The notes under the pieces were generated by a model. The model was not told the origin of the DNA. It saw only the letters and a list, made by a program, of their open reading frames with translations, and made no database searches. A stretch of 64,000 nt of DNA, from contig NZ_AP024886.1 in the NCBI RefSeq assembly GCF_024346975.1, forward strand, positions 930,001-994,000, in the 5' to 3' direction. The stretch is from Vibrio neonatus. Lineage in GTDB: Bacteria > Pseudomonadota > Gammaproteobacteria > Enterobacterales > Vibrionaceae. A program made the translations under genes and the position numbers. Shown here piece by piece: positions 46,217 to 55,593 of this stretch. How positions within the stretch are numbered: position 1 is the stretch's first letter; every line of letters starts with the position of its first letter.

Positions 46217-46696
46217 TCAAGATTCAGAATATATTTGGATAGCTTCAATAGCATTATCAGCAAAGACAACACCTCTTTCTTTAAAGCCTTTCGCTTTCGC
46301 TCTGTCTATATTATCCGGCGTACCTGCTTTACTCACATCAAAGGCTATAATATCTTCACCGTTCACCATGATTTGATACTGATATCCTGATTCTTCTTGA
46401 TGACCAGAGTCGCTATCTGCGTTCATCGAATTAAGTTTTGAACCACAATGCTTACACAACAGTGCTTCGGCTTTCACAAGTTCGGCGCACATCGGACACT
46501 TGCGCAAATCACCACTGCCAATCGCTTTTTCTTCAACTTTACTTTGAATAGGAGAAGCAATCAAAGCACCAATAAAACCAATAATTGGCGATAGCAACAC
46601 CGCCAACAAAAAGAAACCAAACCCCGAACGCCCTTTACTAGACGCATACACACCACAAAAAATAGAAAGAACAAACCATCCAATAACCGTAAACAC
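46217..46696 (-). CDS. Membrane protein with a zinc ribbon
   Basis: The 159-aa protein starts at a GTG (MFTVIGWFVLSIFCGVYASS). It has two membrane spans (residues ~3-18 and ~27-48, the second FFLLAVLLSPIIGFIGALIA), then a zinc ribbon CPMCAELVKAEALLCKHCGS (CxxC-x11-CxxC), a linker, and a C-terminal domain of about 60 residues. Similar membrane plus zinc-ribbon proteins are widespread without known function. GAGAG lies upstream of the GTG. Confidence 0.6.
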   Translation of the reverse strand: MFTVIGWFVLSIFCGVYASSKGRSGFGFFLLAVLLSPIIGFIGALIASPIQSKVEEKAIGSGDLRKCPMCAELVKAEALLCKHCGSKLNSMNADSDSGHQEESGYQYQIMVNGEDIIAFDVSKAGTPDNIDRAKAKGFKERGVVFADNAIEAIQIYSES

Positions 46697-46745
46697 AGTA
46701 CAACTCTCATAAATAGTTAATTGAAATCCAATTCTATCAAAACAA

Positions 46746-46770
46746 GCGGGGTCAGGTCTTGAAATTTGCA
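46746..46770 (-). repeat. REP-like 25-bp repeat, copy 1
   Basis: Core GGGGTCAGGTCTTGAAATTT. Copies 2 and 3 lie in opposite orientation at 48529-48553 and 48652-48676, on the other side of the lipoprotein gene. This motif is, to my knowledge, common in gamma-proteobacteria near REP-associated Y1 transposases. Confidence 0.75.
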
Positions 46771-47008
46771 GGTGCCGTTGGTTCTATCTTTTTGTACTTA
46801 GCACTTCCCGTTGCACTTTATTGTGACGATCATCAAATATGAGAACATAGCTTCAACGCCTCCCATGCTCTTGGTTTCATTTATAATTCAGCGCATATTA
46901 CCAGCCTAAATTATTCCTTTCCGTAGATGGGTATTCTCACAACGGATTAAAGATCACTGGGGTATATGAAGTGCTACTTAGGCTAAATTCACTATTTATG
47001 GAGTGTTC

Positions 47009-48373
47009 ATGAATCTATTCAAGACAACGGCTATTGTATCAAGTCTATTAATGTTGAGTGCGTGTAATAGCAATAATGATATTAACGCTGATAAACTTGT
47101 TCCTAAATTATCGGCTAATGAGAAAAGCCAATTAAATAATTATATCGATACACAAAATGGTTTTGAGTTTAGTCATAACTCCCCTTTATATAATGCATTG
47201 GATAGCCTGTACGCTCTTTCAACACAAAGCAAAATCACACTACAAGACATTAACCCTGGTAGCACTCAAGGTCTTACCATGACCCTTAAGCCTGGTGCAT
47301 TTGCCAAGCTACCGGAAAAAGGTAGCCAAACCAGTCTTACTTTTGATGCATCACGCGCCGTGACCTTATCGGCAACAGGTGCAGCTACTATGCACCAAGA
47401 AGAATGGCACTGCTACGGTTCAACACCTATGACTGTTGACGTTGATCGCCAAGGTATGACAATTAACGGCACATTGACTGAGTACCAATATCAATCGGGC
47501 TGTAAAGCTAGTAACACAAAGATCATCTCTTATAATTTTAAAAACGCACATCTAAATCCTAGCTTTGTCTTCGATTCTGGAAGTGTTGAAGATCTGCTTA
47601 GCCAAAAAACACTTGCTGGAAATCAGCTGTTGCTAACAAGTATAGAAAGTGGCGTTGAGCACGCCTTTGGTAAAGCATGGCTAGCACAATGGCAAGCAGG
47701 GGCGAAAAGTGCTGGAAATGACTTTTTGAAACTAGACGATGGACGTATCAAGTACCAACACATTCCTGCAAGTATGGTTGATTACAATACATTAGATAAC
47801 TCAAAATTACTTGCCGGCACTGTGTTTGGTGGTCAACCGGGAAGTGGCATTGCCAGTGCTAAATGGTGTCGTATCGTGAACGTTCCACAAGGTTTAGATA
47901 TAGATAGCCAGAAAGTTCAAACCATGATCGCTGTTAACTGTGCTCGTTCTGTTAAGCGATACTGTGAAGGTGAAGCAGCAGGAATGCAACCAGCAACTTC
48001 TCCTGTGGCATGGAGTGATGGTGTATACAACTTAGCAATGGTCAATACAAACGCTCAGAAAGAAAAATATGCTCAAGGTCATTTTATACTAAATAGTAAA
48101 GCACAAAATGTGTTTTCAGCAACTCCACAAAGCCCATTAGGTATTCCTTTTTCTGGTGCATTAAAAGCAGTCTACGGATACACTGATGTAAAAGACGCTA
48201 ACCCAACTAGTCATACCTTTAACAACGCTGGTACAAATAGTTTCACAGGTCACCCAGGACATTGTCAAAATGAAATGGCTGATTGGGTCATGACCACTGG
48301 TCTATCATTTCAACAAGTAACCCAAAATGGCGTAACAGGCATTGACTTCTTAACCCAGAACTTTGCTAAATAA
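47009..48373 (+). CDS. Putative lipoprotein of unknown function
   Basis: The 454-aa protein has a lipoprotein signal peptide (MNLFKTTAIVSSLLMLSAC) with the lipobox LSAC before Cys-19. ATG 47009 is chosen because GGAG precedes it by five bases; a GTG at 47003 lacks this. The mature part has several Cys in pairs (EWHCYG ... QSGCKAS; KWCRIV ... VNCARSVKRYCEGE), suggesting disulfides in an envelope location. No known domain is recognised. Inverted REP-like repeats flank it, and a terminator follows. Confidence 0.7.
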   Translation: MNLFKTTAIVSSLLMLSACNSNNDINADKLVPKLSANEKSQLNNYIDTQNGFEFSHNSPLYNALDSLYALSTQSKITLQDINPGSTQGLTMTLKPGAFAKLPEKGSQTSLTFDASRAVTLSATGAATMHQEEWHCYGSTPMTVDVDRQGMTINGTLTEYQYQSGCKASNTKIISYNFKNAHLNPSFVFDSGSVEDLLSQKTLAGNQLLLTSIESGVEHAFGKAWLAQWQAGAKSAGNDFLKLDDGRIKYQHIPASMVDYNTLDNSKLLAGTVFGGQPGSGIASAKWCRIVNVPQGLDIDSQKVQTMIAVNCARSVKRYCEGEAAGMQPATSPVAWSDGVYNLAMVNTNAQKEKYAQGHFILNSKAQNVFSATPQSPLGIPFSGALKAVYGYTDVKDANPTSHTFNNAGTNSFTGHPGHCQNEMADWVMTTGLSFQQVTQNGVTGIDFLTQNFAK

Positions 48374-48398
48374 CAAGAAAAGCTAAACACCTATTATT

Positions 48399-48434
48399 AA
48401 GCCCCAATTAGTTGATCACTGTTGGGGCTTTATT
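48399..48434 (+). terminator. Terminator of the lipoprotein gene
   Basis: AAGCCCCAA (48399-48407) pairs with TTGGGGCTT (48422-48430), followed by TATTAATTT. Confidence 0.7.
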
Positions 48435-48528
48435 AATTTGAACCTTAATAGATAGATGCCCTTCTTCATCACTACACCTTGCCGTAAATCAACATGATAT
48501 TTAATTCATGGCCTTCAATTAACAGTGA

Positions 48529-48553
48529 TGCAAATTTCAAGACCTGACCCCGC
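48529..48553 (+). repeat. REP-like 25-bp repeat, copy 2
   Basis: Exact reverse complement of copy 1 at 46746-46770; identity extends to 27 bp with the adjacent AAGC. Confidence 0.75.
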
Positions 48554-48571
48554 TTTTCTCAAATCTGTGTC

Positions 48572-48610
48572 AAAATAAACGCCTGATGACAACATCAGAC
48601 GTTCTATTTT
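48572..48610 (-). terminator. Probable terminator of dbpA
   Basis: Imperfect stem around CTGATG-acaa-CATCAG with arms extending to AAAATA / TATTTT; on the minus strand it ends in TTTATTTT, about 70 bp after the dbpA stop. Confidence 0.55.
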
Positions 48611-48651
48611 GGTATTCAATCTTTGATCTAAACACCATCAACAAACAGCGG

Positions 48652-48676
48652 TGCAAATTTCAAGACCTGACCCCGC
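48652..48676 (+). repeat. REP-like 25-bp repeat, copy 3
   Basis: Identical to copy 2 and in the same orientation; it ends two bases before the dbpA stop codon. Confidence 0.75.
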
Positions 48677-48678
48677 AA

Positions 48679-50058
48679 TTAGGACAGGATTCTGGCGCGG
48701 AATTTGCGGCCTTTCATTTTGCCGTTTTCTAGTTTTTTGTGGGCGATTTTTGCGACGGATTTGTCTACTGCTACGTAGGCGCGCATGTCGAATAGGTTTA
48801 TTTTGCCTACTTTTTTACCGTCAATGCCGTTACCGCCGGTTAATGCGCCTAGGATGTCGCCTGCTCTTACTTTTTGCTTTTTGCCACCTGAGATTTCAAT
48901 GGTCACCATTGCTGGTTGTACTGATGAGGTGGTGCTGGTTGTTGGAAGTGACTCTGGCTTAATTTCGATGTCCATGTATTCATCGATGAGCGCTACGCGG
49001 TAGTGCTCTTTTTCGCTAAAGATGCTACATGCGACGCCTTTGCTACCTGCGCGGCCTGTACGGCCGATGCGGTGTACGTGTACTTCTGGATCGCGTGATA
49101 GCTGGTAGTTGATGACTGCATCTAGGTTTTCTACGTCTAATCCGCGAGCGGCAACGTCAGTAGCCACTAGGATAGAAACACTTTTGTTGGCAAATTGAAC
49201 CAAAGTTTGATTGCGCTCTCTTTGTTCAAGATCGCCATGTAAATCAATTACGCTAAAGCCTTTGTAGTGCAACTCATCTGCGACTTCTTGTACTTCTCGC
49301 TTGGTGTTACAGAAAATAACCGCTGACTCTGGTTGGTAAGCAAGCAGAATAGTCTCTAGTGCTTGCAAGCGTTGATCGTTGTTGTCTACTTTATAAAAGT
49401 GTTGAGTAATGCTGCTTTTATCGTGGGTTGATTCCACTTTAACTAACTGTGGATCTTGCATGATACGCGAAGCGACTTGTTGAATTTTTTCAGGGAAAGT
49501 GGCACTAAATAGCAAGGTTTGGCGCTGTTTTGGCGCTTCTGCGATGATAGCGTCTAGAGCGTCTTGGAAACCCATGTCTAACATGCGATCAGCTTCGTCT
49601 AATACTAAGGTATTCAGCTCAGCTAGGTTGATGCGCCCTCTTTCTAGGTGATCCAAAATACGGCCCGGTGTCCCCACCAAAATATGAGCGCCGTGTTCAA
49701 GTGAGCCAATTTGCGGCCCCATAGGAACGCCACCACAAAGAGTCAACACTTTAATATTGTGGATGGTGCGCGCTAATCTACGGATCTCTTTCGCGACTTG
49801 GTCAGCCAGCTCGCGTGTTGGACACAATACTAAAGACTGAACACGGAATCGTTTCACATTGAGGTTAGTCAGTAAGCTCAAACCAAACGCCGCTGTTTTA
49901 CCTGAACCTGTTTTACCCTGACCAATCACATCTTTACCGTTTAGCATTAGCGGCAAGCTTTGCGCTTGAATTGGGGTCATCTCGGAATACTCCATCGACG
50001 CCAAATTATCGAGCAAAGGCTGAGATAAAGGTAACTTAGAAAATTTATTGTCGCTCAA
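48679..50058 (-). CDS. dbpA: ATP-dependent RNA helicase DbpA
   Basis: The 459-aa DEAD-box helicase has Q motif MTPIQAQSLPLML, motif I GKTGSGKTAAFGL at about residue 53, PTRELADQVA, DEAD in LVLDEADRMLDMGF at about 153, SATFP, and motif VI HRIGRTGRAGSKG. The C-terminal ~75 residues (VTIEISGGKKQKVRAGDILG ... INLFDMRAYVAVDKSVA) are the DbpA RNA-binding domain, which targets hairpin 92 of 23S rRNA for 50S assembly. The start is probably the TTG at 50058 (AAAGGA upstream), which gives E. coli-like length. Confidence 0.93.
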   Translation of the reverse strand: MSDNKFSKLPLSQPLLDNLASMEYSEMTPIQAQSLPLMLNGKDVIGQGKTGSGKTAAFGLSLLTNLNVKRFRVQSLVLCPTRELADQVAKEIRRLARTIHNIKVLTLCGGVPMGPQIGSLEHGAHILVGTPGRILDHLERGRINLAELNTLVLDEADRMLDMGFQDALDAIIAEAPKQRQTLLFSATFPEKIQQVASRIMQDPQLVKVESTHDKSSITQHFYKVDNNDQRLQALETILLAYQPESAVIFCNTKREVQEVADELHYKGFSVIDLHGDLEQRERNQTLVQFANKSVSILVATDVAARGLDVENLDAVINYQLSRDPEVHVHRIGRTGRAGSKGVACSIFSEKEHYRVALIDEYMDIEIKPESLPTTSTTSSVQPAMVTIEISGGKKQKVRAGDILGALTGGNGIDGKKVGKINLFDMRAYVAVDKSVAKIAHKKLENGKMKGRKFRARILS

Positions 50059-50100
50059 GGGAGATTCCTTTTGTAGATTAGGGGTTGGCAGGTCTTGCAA

Positions 50101-50752
50101 GGTTGATGACCCTAAAGGGTCGACACACTAATTGCAAGTGAAACTCGGTAACTGTGCCCAAGTTTAAAGGGTCTAGCGGTAAAGAGATACACAAGATTGC
50201 GGTTTTCTGATCTGCACAATCAACGGCGGTTGCTTATGACTATATGCAACCACTACAAATATGAGCTTCACCTAACAATAGAAAGCCATAGGTTCACAGT
50301 TGAATAAGCATATCTTTATTTCCATTTATCGCTTAAATATCAACCACACTAGAGCCGATCAAGATCACATTTTCTATTAATAATTAGAGCTAGCTCTCAA
50401 TCTATTTTGGCAAAGACGAAATCTAGCTATTTTCTATTTTGCTTCGTCATAGCCCCTCTATTTCCCAGAAATACCCTTAACAATAAATACTACTTAATGA
50501 CTAGTTTTCAATAGCTTACAAAGAGCCATTCACATTTAAAAACAATTTAAACCCGTTAAAATCCCTTATAAATCAAGTGGTTAATTATCATTCAATTCAT
50601 CATTTCGTCATCAAAGCGTCACCGCTCATTCATATTTGAGTCATTAGACATTCATATTTCAAATCTAAATTAGCCACAAATCAAACGGGCTTGAGCTCGA
50701 ATAAATAACTCCTGAGTAAGTACTCAAACTTTATAAAATAGGAAATTTCAAA
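50101..50752. other. Long AT-rich leader region upstream of the porin gene
   Basis: About 650 bp without a gene. The length and AT richness suit a strongly regulated porin promoter; in vibrios such regions are ToxR/H-NS controlled, but no defined site can be assigned. The porin ribosome binding site TAGGAAA lies just before 50753. Confidence 0.45.
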
Positions 50753-51676
50753 ATGAAAAAGGCAGCACTAACTACCGCAATTTTAGCTGTAATGGCTTCT
50801 GGTTCTGCAGCAGCAGCAACTGTATACAAAGATGATGCTTCTGAGCTAAAAATTGGCGGTCGTGCGGAAGCTCGTTTCAACATTTCTGACAACAACGAAT
50901 CAGTAGATAACAGCACTTTCGAAGATAAGTCTCGTGCTCGTTTAAACATCGTTGGCAAAACTCAAATCAGCGAAGATTTTTACGGTTTTGGTAAGTATGA
51001 AGCTCAGTTTGATACTGATGCAGACATCACTAACCGTTACGTTTTCGCAGGTATCGGCACTAACATCGGCGAGTTCTCTTACGGTAAGCAAGACACAGCT
51101 CAAGTTATGCTAACTGACGTTACTGACGTAATGGCGACTTTCGGCGCAGACGCAGCTGACATCGTTTCTGGTAACAAAGACAAGCGTACTAACAACTTCC
51201 TATACGCTGGTGAGTTCGGTGGTTTTGACATCCAAGCTAACTACCTAGCAAACGACGAAAAAGACACTGACAGCTACGGCGCTGCAGCAATGTACTCTTT
51301 TGACTTCGGTCTAGCTCTTGGTCTTGGTTACGTTGCTCAAGCAAACGGCAACGATGACGACAGCCAAATCAACTTTGCAGCTGAGTACTCAATTGCAGAT
51401 TTCACTCTAGGCGGTTTCTACGCACTAGGTTCTGTAGCTGACGAAGACGTAAACTCATTTGAAGTTTCTGCAGTTTACAAGCTAGACAAGTGGACATTCG
51501 CAGCAGTTTACAACTACCAAGACGTTGAAAGTGTTGACGACGCAACTGTTGATAACGCAGCTATCGAAGCAGTTTACAAGTTCAACGGCAACCTTCGCAC
51601 TTACGCTGGCTACAAGTTTGAGCAAGTTGAAGGTGAAAACGACCAAATCCAAGCGGGTATCCGTTACGATTTCTAA
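50753..51676 (+). CDS. OmpU-like general porin
   Basis: The 307-aa outer-membrane porin has a signal peptide MKKAALTTAILAVMASGSAA (cleavage near residue 22). Alternating beta-strand patterns follow (LKIGGRAEARFNISDN, EDFYGFGKYEAQFDTDA, NFLYAGEFGGFDIQANY) and the typical C-terminal Phe (IQAGIRYDF) for BAM recognition. The constriction-loop region is acidic. Codon use is strongly biased, as for a highly expressed gene. OmpU-type porins carry small solutes; it is slightly shorter than V. cholerae OmpU, so the exact family member is uncertain. Confidence 0.88.
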   Translation: MKKAALTTAILAVMASGSAAAATVYKDDASELKIGGRAEARFNISDNNESVDNSTFEDKSRARLNIVGKTQISEDFYGFGKYEAQFDTDADITNRYVFAGIGTNIGEFSYGKQDTAQVMLTDVTDVMATFGADAADIVSGNKDKRTNNFLYAGEFGGFDIQANYLANDEKDTDSYGAAAMYSFDFGLALGLGYVAQANGNDDDSQINFAAEYSIADFTLGGFYALGSVADEDVNSFEVSAVYKLDKWTFAAVYNYQDVESVDDATVDNAAIEAVYKFNGNLRTYAGYKFEQVEGENDQIQAGIRYDF

Positions 51677-51724
51677 TATCGGTTAACGCCTAATCTTCTG
51701 ATTAGACAAACTGAATATGCTATT

Positions 51725-51752
51725 GACCGAGCCATTGTGCTCGGTCTTTTTA
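51725..51752 (+). terminator. Terminator of the porin gene
   Basis: GACCGAGC (51725-51732) pairs with GCTCGGTC (51739-51746), followed by TTTTTATTT. Confidence 0.85.
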
Positions 51753-51868
51753 TTTGTTGCTACCCAGTCATTCATTTTGTTTTTTTACGCTAAATTACAC
51801 AATGATTGAAAGGTTTTTTGATTAACTATGTTCTACTTTATTACTAGGTCTACAAAAGGAACGGTAGC

Positions 51869-52489
51869 ATGAGCAAACCCATTAAAATCACACTGTATCG
51901 CTGGGGAGGCAGTTGGGGCCCATTTAAGGTCAATATCCCTTGCGGTGAATGTACTCTCACCAAAGACATTCTAAAAGACACCTTCGACAATGAACTTAAA
52001 GATGTGCCGATTGAGCTTGAAGTCAAAGACTGGCTATCGTATTGGTGGGAGCCATTAAAAATGGGCGCATGGCATGCTCCAATTTTAGTGGTCGAAGGTA
52101 AGGTAATAAGTCAAGGTGAAGCACTAAACCGAGGCGTGCTAGTACAATCGGTGATTGCTCAGTGGACTAAACAAGACGAGCTTAAAGGCAACATCGTTTT
52201 TGGCAAAGCCACCTGCCCTTACTGCGTCAAAGCCAAAGATTTGTTAGACAAAGCAGGGATCTCCTACACCTACCTCGATGTAGTCAAAGACAGCGCAGCT
52301 CTGTATCGCATGATCCCCGAAGTAAAGGCACATATTGGACAAAAAACGCCGGTTACTGTTCCACAAATTTGGATGGATGGGCAATATATTGGGGGCGCTG
52401 ATAATCTAGAGAAATGGCTACCCAGTGAAAGCAATACTGTACTGCCGGATAATGTGGTCGATATTCCCGCGCGAACAGGCAATGATTAA
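51869..52489 (+). CDS. Glutaredoxin with extra N-terminal domain
   Basis: The 206-aa protein has a C-terminal half that is a glutaredoxin: ATCPYCVKAKDLLDKAGISY with the CPYC active site at about residue 115, TVPQIWMDGQYIGGADNLEK with the cis-Pro TVP and GG glutathione-binding residues. The N-terminal ~100 residues (ITLYRWGGSWGPFKVNIPCG) form another small domain that appears to bear no CxxC. It would reduce disulfides with glutathione. The gene is monocistronic with a shared terminator downstream. Confidence 0.85.
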   Translation: MSKPIKITLYRWGGSWGPFKVNIPCGECTLTKDILKDTFDNELKDVPIELEVKDWLSYWWEPLKMGAWHAPILVVEGKVISQGEALNRGVLVQSVIAQWTKQDELKGNIVFGKATCPYCVKAKDLLDKAGISYTYLDVVKDSAALYRMIPEVKAHIGQKTPVTVPQIWMDGQYIGGADNLEKWLPSESNTVLPDNVVDIPARTGND

Positions 52490-52510
52490 CCCCTGCCACT
52501 CCTAAAACAA

Positions 52511-52548
52511 AAAAATCCGCCACTTCAACTTTCAAGAGGCGGATTTTT
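52511..52548. terminator. Bidirectional terminator between convergent genes
   Basis: AAAAATCCGCC (52511-52521) pairs perfectly with GGCGGATTTTT (52538-52548). It serves the glutaredoxin gene on the plus strand and the 115-aa gene on the minus strand. Confidence 0.85.
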
Positions 52549-52576
52549 CACTATGACGGTTTAATATAGCGTCTGC

Positions 52577-52924
52577 TTATTTTCTTTTTGGCTGTTGGTA
52601 AGTTTTACCGGCCATTTTGTAGGTGTCACTTTGCTTTACGTCAAAGTAAGCATCAAAGAACCAAGCAACAAAACGAATCACATGCTCGTCTGTATTCATG
52701 ATGTGTTCTACAAACTCTTGTAGATCATCACCTTCTTGCTGAGTCGTAACATGATAGACGCGTTGTTCACCTTCTACTTCAGCAACCGCAAATTGCCCTT
52801 TTAAAGATAAAGCCACTTCTGACACTTCTTCATGCTCGCATTCTTGCAGTAATTGCAAAGCCTGTGGAAGATCATCACATTGACTTGCCAGCAGCACCAG
52901 TTGGGTAAATTCGCTTTGGTTCAT
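52577..52924 (-). CDS. Conserved-looking hypothetical protein (115 aa)
   Basis: The acidic soluble protein MNQSEFTQLVLLASQCDDLP... ends basic (KTYQQPKRK). Two helices near the N-terminus and a section EGEQRVYHVTTQQEG with beta character are visible. It lies 14 bp after the mepM stop and is probably cotranscribed with it. No domain is recognised. Confidence 0.6.
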   Translation of the reverse strand: MNQSEFTQLVLLASQCDDLPQALQLLQECEHEEVSEVALSLKGQFAVAEVEGEQRVYHVTTQQEGDDLQEFVEHIMNTDEHVIRFVAWFFDAYFDVKQSDTYKMAGKTYQQPKRK

Positions 52925-52938
52925 TTACTATACCTAAA

Positions 52939-54252
52939 TTAAAGAGACTCTTGAGACTTATTATTCTGTGAATCATGCTGACTCGCAAGTAATACTTCCT
53001 CTTCTTTCATCATCTGAATCAAATTGTCACGACGAGCAGCAAACTTGGTCATCTCTTTTTTAGGCACAGATTCTGCCATTGGGATGTTTGCTGTCATTGG
53101 GTTGACCGGACGATTACGGATCAGTAGTTCATAGTGCAGGTGCGGGCCTGTGATGCGCCCTGTCGCGCCAGACAATGCGATGCGTTGACCACGTTTTACT
53201 TGCTGTCCTTTCTTCACCAAAATACGGCTCAGGTGCAAATATCGCGTTTTATAAATTGAGCCGTGCTCTAAAACAACATACTTACCCGCGTATGGATGGT
53301 TGCGAATCATGATCACTTTACCATCACCCGTTGCCAGTACCGGAGTGCCTACTGGCGCGCGGAAGTCTGTGCCATTATGCGGAGAAAGTCTTCCCGTTAC
53401 AGGGTGGCGTCGTTTTGGATTAAACGGTGATGTTACATGGTGATTCGCTTCTGGGTAGCGCATAAAGGCACGTTGCAAACTTTCGCCATTTTCATCATAA
53501 AACTGACCATCTGTGTGTAAAAACGCACTGATGGTGCGACCACGATTGAAGATTTTAACCGCTTCAATTTCACGACTGCCCGTTTCTACACCATCCACAG
53601 ACTGTATTTTATGAACGACAGAGAATTTATCTCCGGCACGTAGATCGCGAGTAAAGTTCAGCTTATCTTTCATCAATGTGGTAATAGTACGGATCTCATT
53701 GATGCTTAAACCTAAATTATGCGCGGACTTAGAAAAGCTGCCGTGTACCGAGCCTACCAGTGCGTTAGTATCCCATTGCCCTTTTACCGAAATATCTTTA
53801 AAAGCATAAGCGCCATTCTCAACGCGAGAATATTGCACCATATCTGCAGGGTTAAACTTCAACTGCATTTTTTCCAATACACCGGATTTTTCGTTTATCC
53901 AAAATAGCAGTCGGTTGCCTGGGCGTAAGGTATCTAAAGAAAGGTGATTGAGATCCTCTTCCATAATGCTCAATAAACTGGCGTAAGAGATGCCAAGCTT
54001 AGAAAAGATAACACTCAAGTTATCGCCATTTTTAATGGTATAGCTGTATGTAGGGATAGAAACTGACGCTTTATTATCAGATTTGCTGTCTACAGCGGGC
54101 GCGGCTGAGCTTTGTATATTAAGCGGTACAAACTTTCGCTCATCTTTATTGTGGGACAACACAAAAGTTGCGATTAACACTAAAGGTAAAACCAACAAAC
54201 CCTTTTTAATTCTGGAGCGAGATTGTTGACTAAGTTGATTTAGCTTTAACAC
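52939..54252 (-). CDS. mepM: Murein DD-endopeptidase MepM-like (LysM/OapA plus M23 peptidase)
   Basis: The 437-aa protein has an N-terminal membrane anchor (LLVLPLVLIATFVLSH). The LysM/OapA-like domain (YSYTIKNGDNLSVIFSKLGI) is at about 75-120. The M23 zinc peptidase near the C-terminus has PHNGTDFRAPVGTPVLATGD (first His and Asp) and ATGRITGPHLHYELLI with the HxH pair. It cleaves D-Ala-mesoDAP crosslinks to allow insertion of new peptidoglycan. The GTG at 54252 preceded by AGTAGG gives a length close to E. coli MepM (440 aa); an upstream start at 54303 is less likely. Confidence 0.88.
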   Translation of the reverse strand: MLKLNQLSQQSRSRIKKGLLVLPLVLIATFVLSHNKDERKFVPLNIQSSAAPAVDSKSDNKASVSIPTYSYTIKNGDNLSVIFSKLGISYASLLSIMEEDLNHLSLDTLRPGNRLLFWINEKSGVLEKMQLKFNPADMVQYSRVENGAYAFKDISVKGQWDTNALVGSVHGSFSKSAHNLGLSINEIRTITTLMKDKLNFTRDLRAGDKFSVVHKIQSVDGVETGSREIEAVKIFNRGRTISAFLHTDGQFYDENGESLQRAFMRYPEANHHVTSPFNPKRRHPVTGRLSPHNGTDFRAPVGTPVLATGDGKVIMIRNHPYAGKYVVLEHGSIYKTRYLHLSRILVKKGQQVKRGQRIALSGATGRITGPHLHYELLIRNRPVNPMTANIPMAESVPKKEMTKFAARRDNLIQMMKEEEVLLASQHDSQNNKSQESL

Positions 54253-54482
54253 CGAAATACCTACTGAAATAAAATTGAACACGCTAAAACACTCGTTAGG
54301 CAACGAGAATAATTCGCCTATTCATTGTAAAAATTGAAGAGCTTAAAGTCGCTCGTATTCGTTATCTTGCTTCACTCTATGATGGTGAGTCGATTTAATA
54401 GCAATTGCATCAGGTAAATGCACCGAACTTTATTGCCATAATGCTCGGTAGTAATGTTTGAACCACTTTATAGAGAAAAAGT

Positions 54483-55106
54483 TCAATTCTTACGTTCAAA
54501 AAGTTGATTGCCAGAAAGCGTAAATCGTCTCGTGATCAATTCGTCAGGGGCTTCCGCCATTGATTGACTTAGAGTGTGTTGTTTGAAACTAAGCTCAAGC
54601 GTGTTGTTGTTATAAACCAATGATTCAATCTCTATGCGATCGCCCAAGAATAACTCTTGTGCTATAGAGTAATGACCATCATGTTTTTGGTTTACATCTA
54701 AGTAATAAAACGCCCCACTTCCTGAAGTTCTCACGACAGATGGGACTACCCAAAGTGGTGCTTGCGCTCTATTTTTTTTGATTTCACATAACCAGTGTGT
54801 ATTAAGCAGTAACTTACTTTTTACTTGGTTATAGACATAATCAGATTCATACAAGTAAGGGTCATCGATACCTCGATGAAACTTAACGCTAGATTGAATA
54901 ATAACATCAGTCAGCGTGCCGGGCTTTACGACCAAAGATTTGGGTAAATCAAATTGCGAATGATCACAACGGCTGTCTAATGACACTTCACTTGCTTTAT
55001 ACAGCCTAACTGTATGCTTTAAATCATGTTTGCTATAAGAACCTGCGCTTACGACTCCCGCCATTAATACAGAACCAACAAGCATGATTTTAAAAATTTT
55101 TAACAT
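54483..55106 (-). CDS. Secreted protein of unknown function
   Basis: The 207-aa protein has a signal peptide (MLKIFKIMLVGSVLMAGVVS, cleavage near residue 21). The mature part is beta-rich with two Cys (SRCDHSQ and HWLCEIKK) that could form a disulfide. It is monocistronic, with a 180-bp gap before mepM. No family is recognised. Confidence 0.6.
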   Translation of the reverse strand: MLKIFKIMLVGSVLMAGVVSAGSYSKHDLKHTVRLYKASEVSLDSRCDHSQFDLPKSLVVKPGTLTDVIIQSSVKFHRGIDDPYLYESDYVYNQVKSKLLLNTHWLCEIKKNRAQAPLWVVPSVVRTSGSGAFYYLDVNQKHDGHYSIAQELFLGDRIEIESLVYNNNTLELSFKQHTLSQSMAEAPDELITRRFTLSGNQLFERKN

Positions 55107-55593
55107 GTGACTTAACCAATTTGTATTCTAAGCCATATGCATCTAGACAAGGCTTTCGCTGCGCGTATTCTAACAAGCCACATCATTTTTTATAACAGAG
55201 TTTTGTCAAACTTTGATTGCATATAGCACAAACAGAAAAGCCTCGTTCTAGCCACTTCTTTAAGCGATTGATTAATCACCACATTGATTAAATTTATACC
55301 AACAAGGCGCAAGCTCACTTGCCTTTTGTTACAACTCGCGTCTGCTTATTTAACCTTCAAACCGAGGTGAAATTCGCTTCATATGAAAATATTCATATGA
55401 AAACATGAGAATGAAACCTAACTGTAATCATATTTTCATTTAACTCTGTTTAAATCTGCCATCAACATAGAAGTAAGGGCTAAGGTCAGGATTCTACTGC
55501 CTAGACGCTTAAAACACAAAGCCCTTGAATTGTAACAATCCCCGATCATCAATCACAGATCGCTTCTATAAAAGACATAAGCTAAGAGATAAC
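55107..55593. other. Intergenic region with tandem 10-bp palindromes
   Basis: No gene seen. TTCATATGAA occurs twice (55378-55387 and 55392-55401), each a perfect palindrome with a 4-base spacer, giving a 14-bp centre spacing. It resembles a paired operator about 200 bp before the 80-aa gene. Confidence 0.45.

Noticed and set aside
48651..48962. 103-codon plus-strand frame opposite the dbpA 3' end
   Set aside because: Arg/Cys-rich shadow of dbpA without a start signal.
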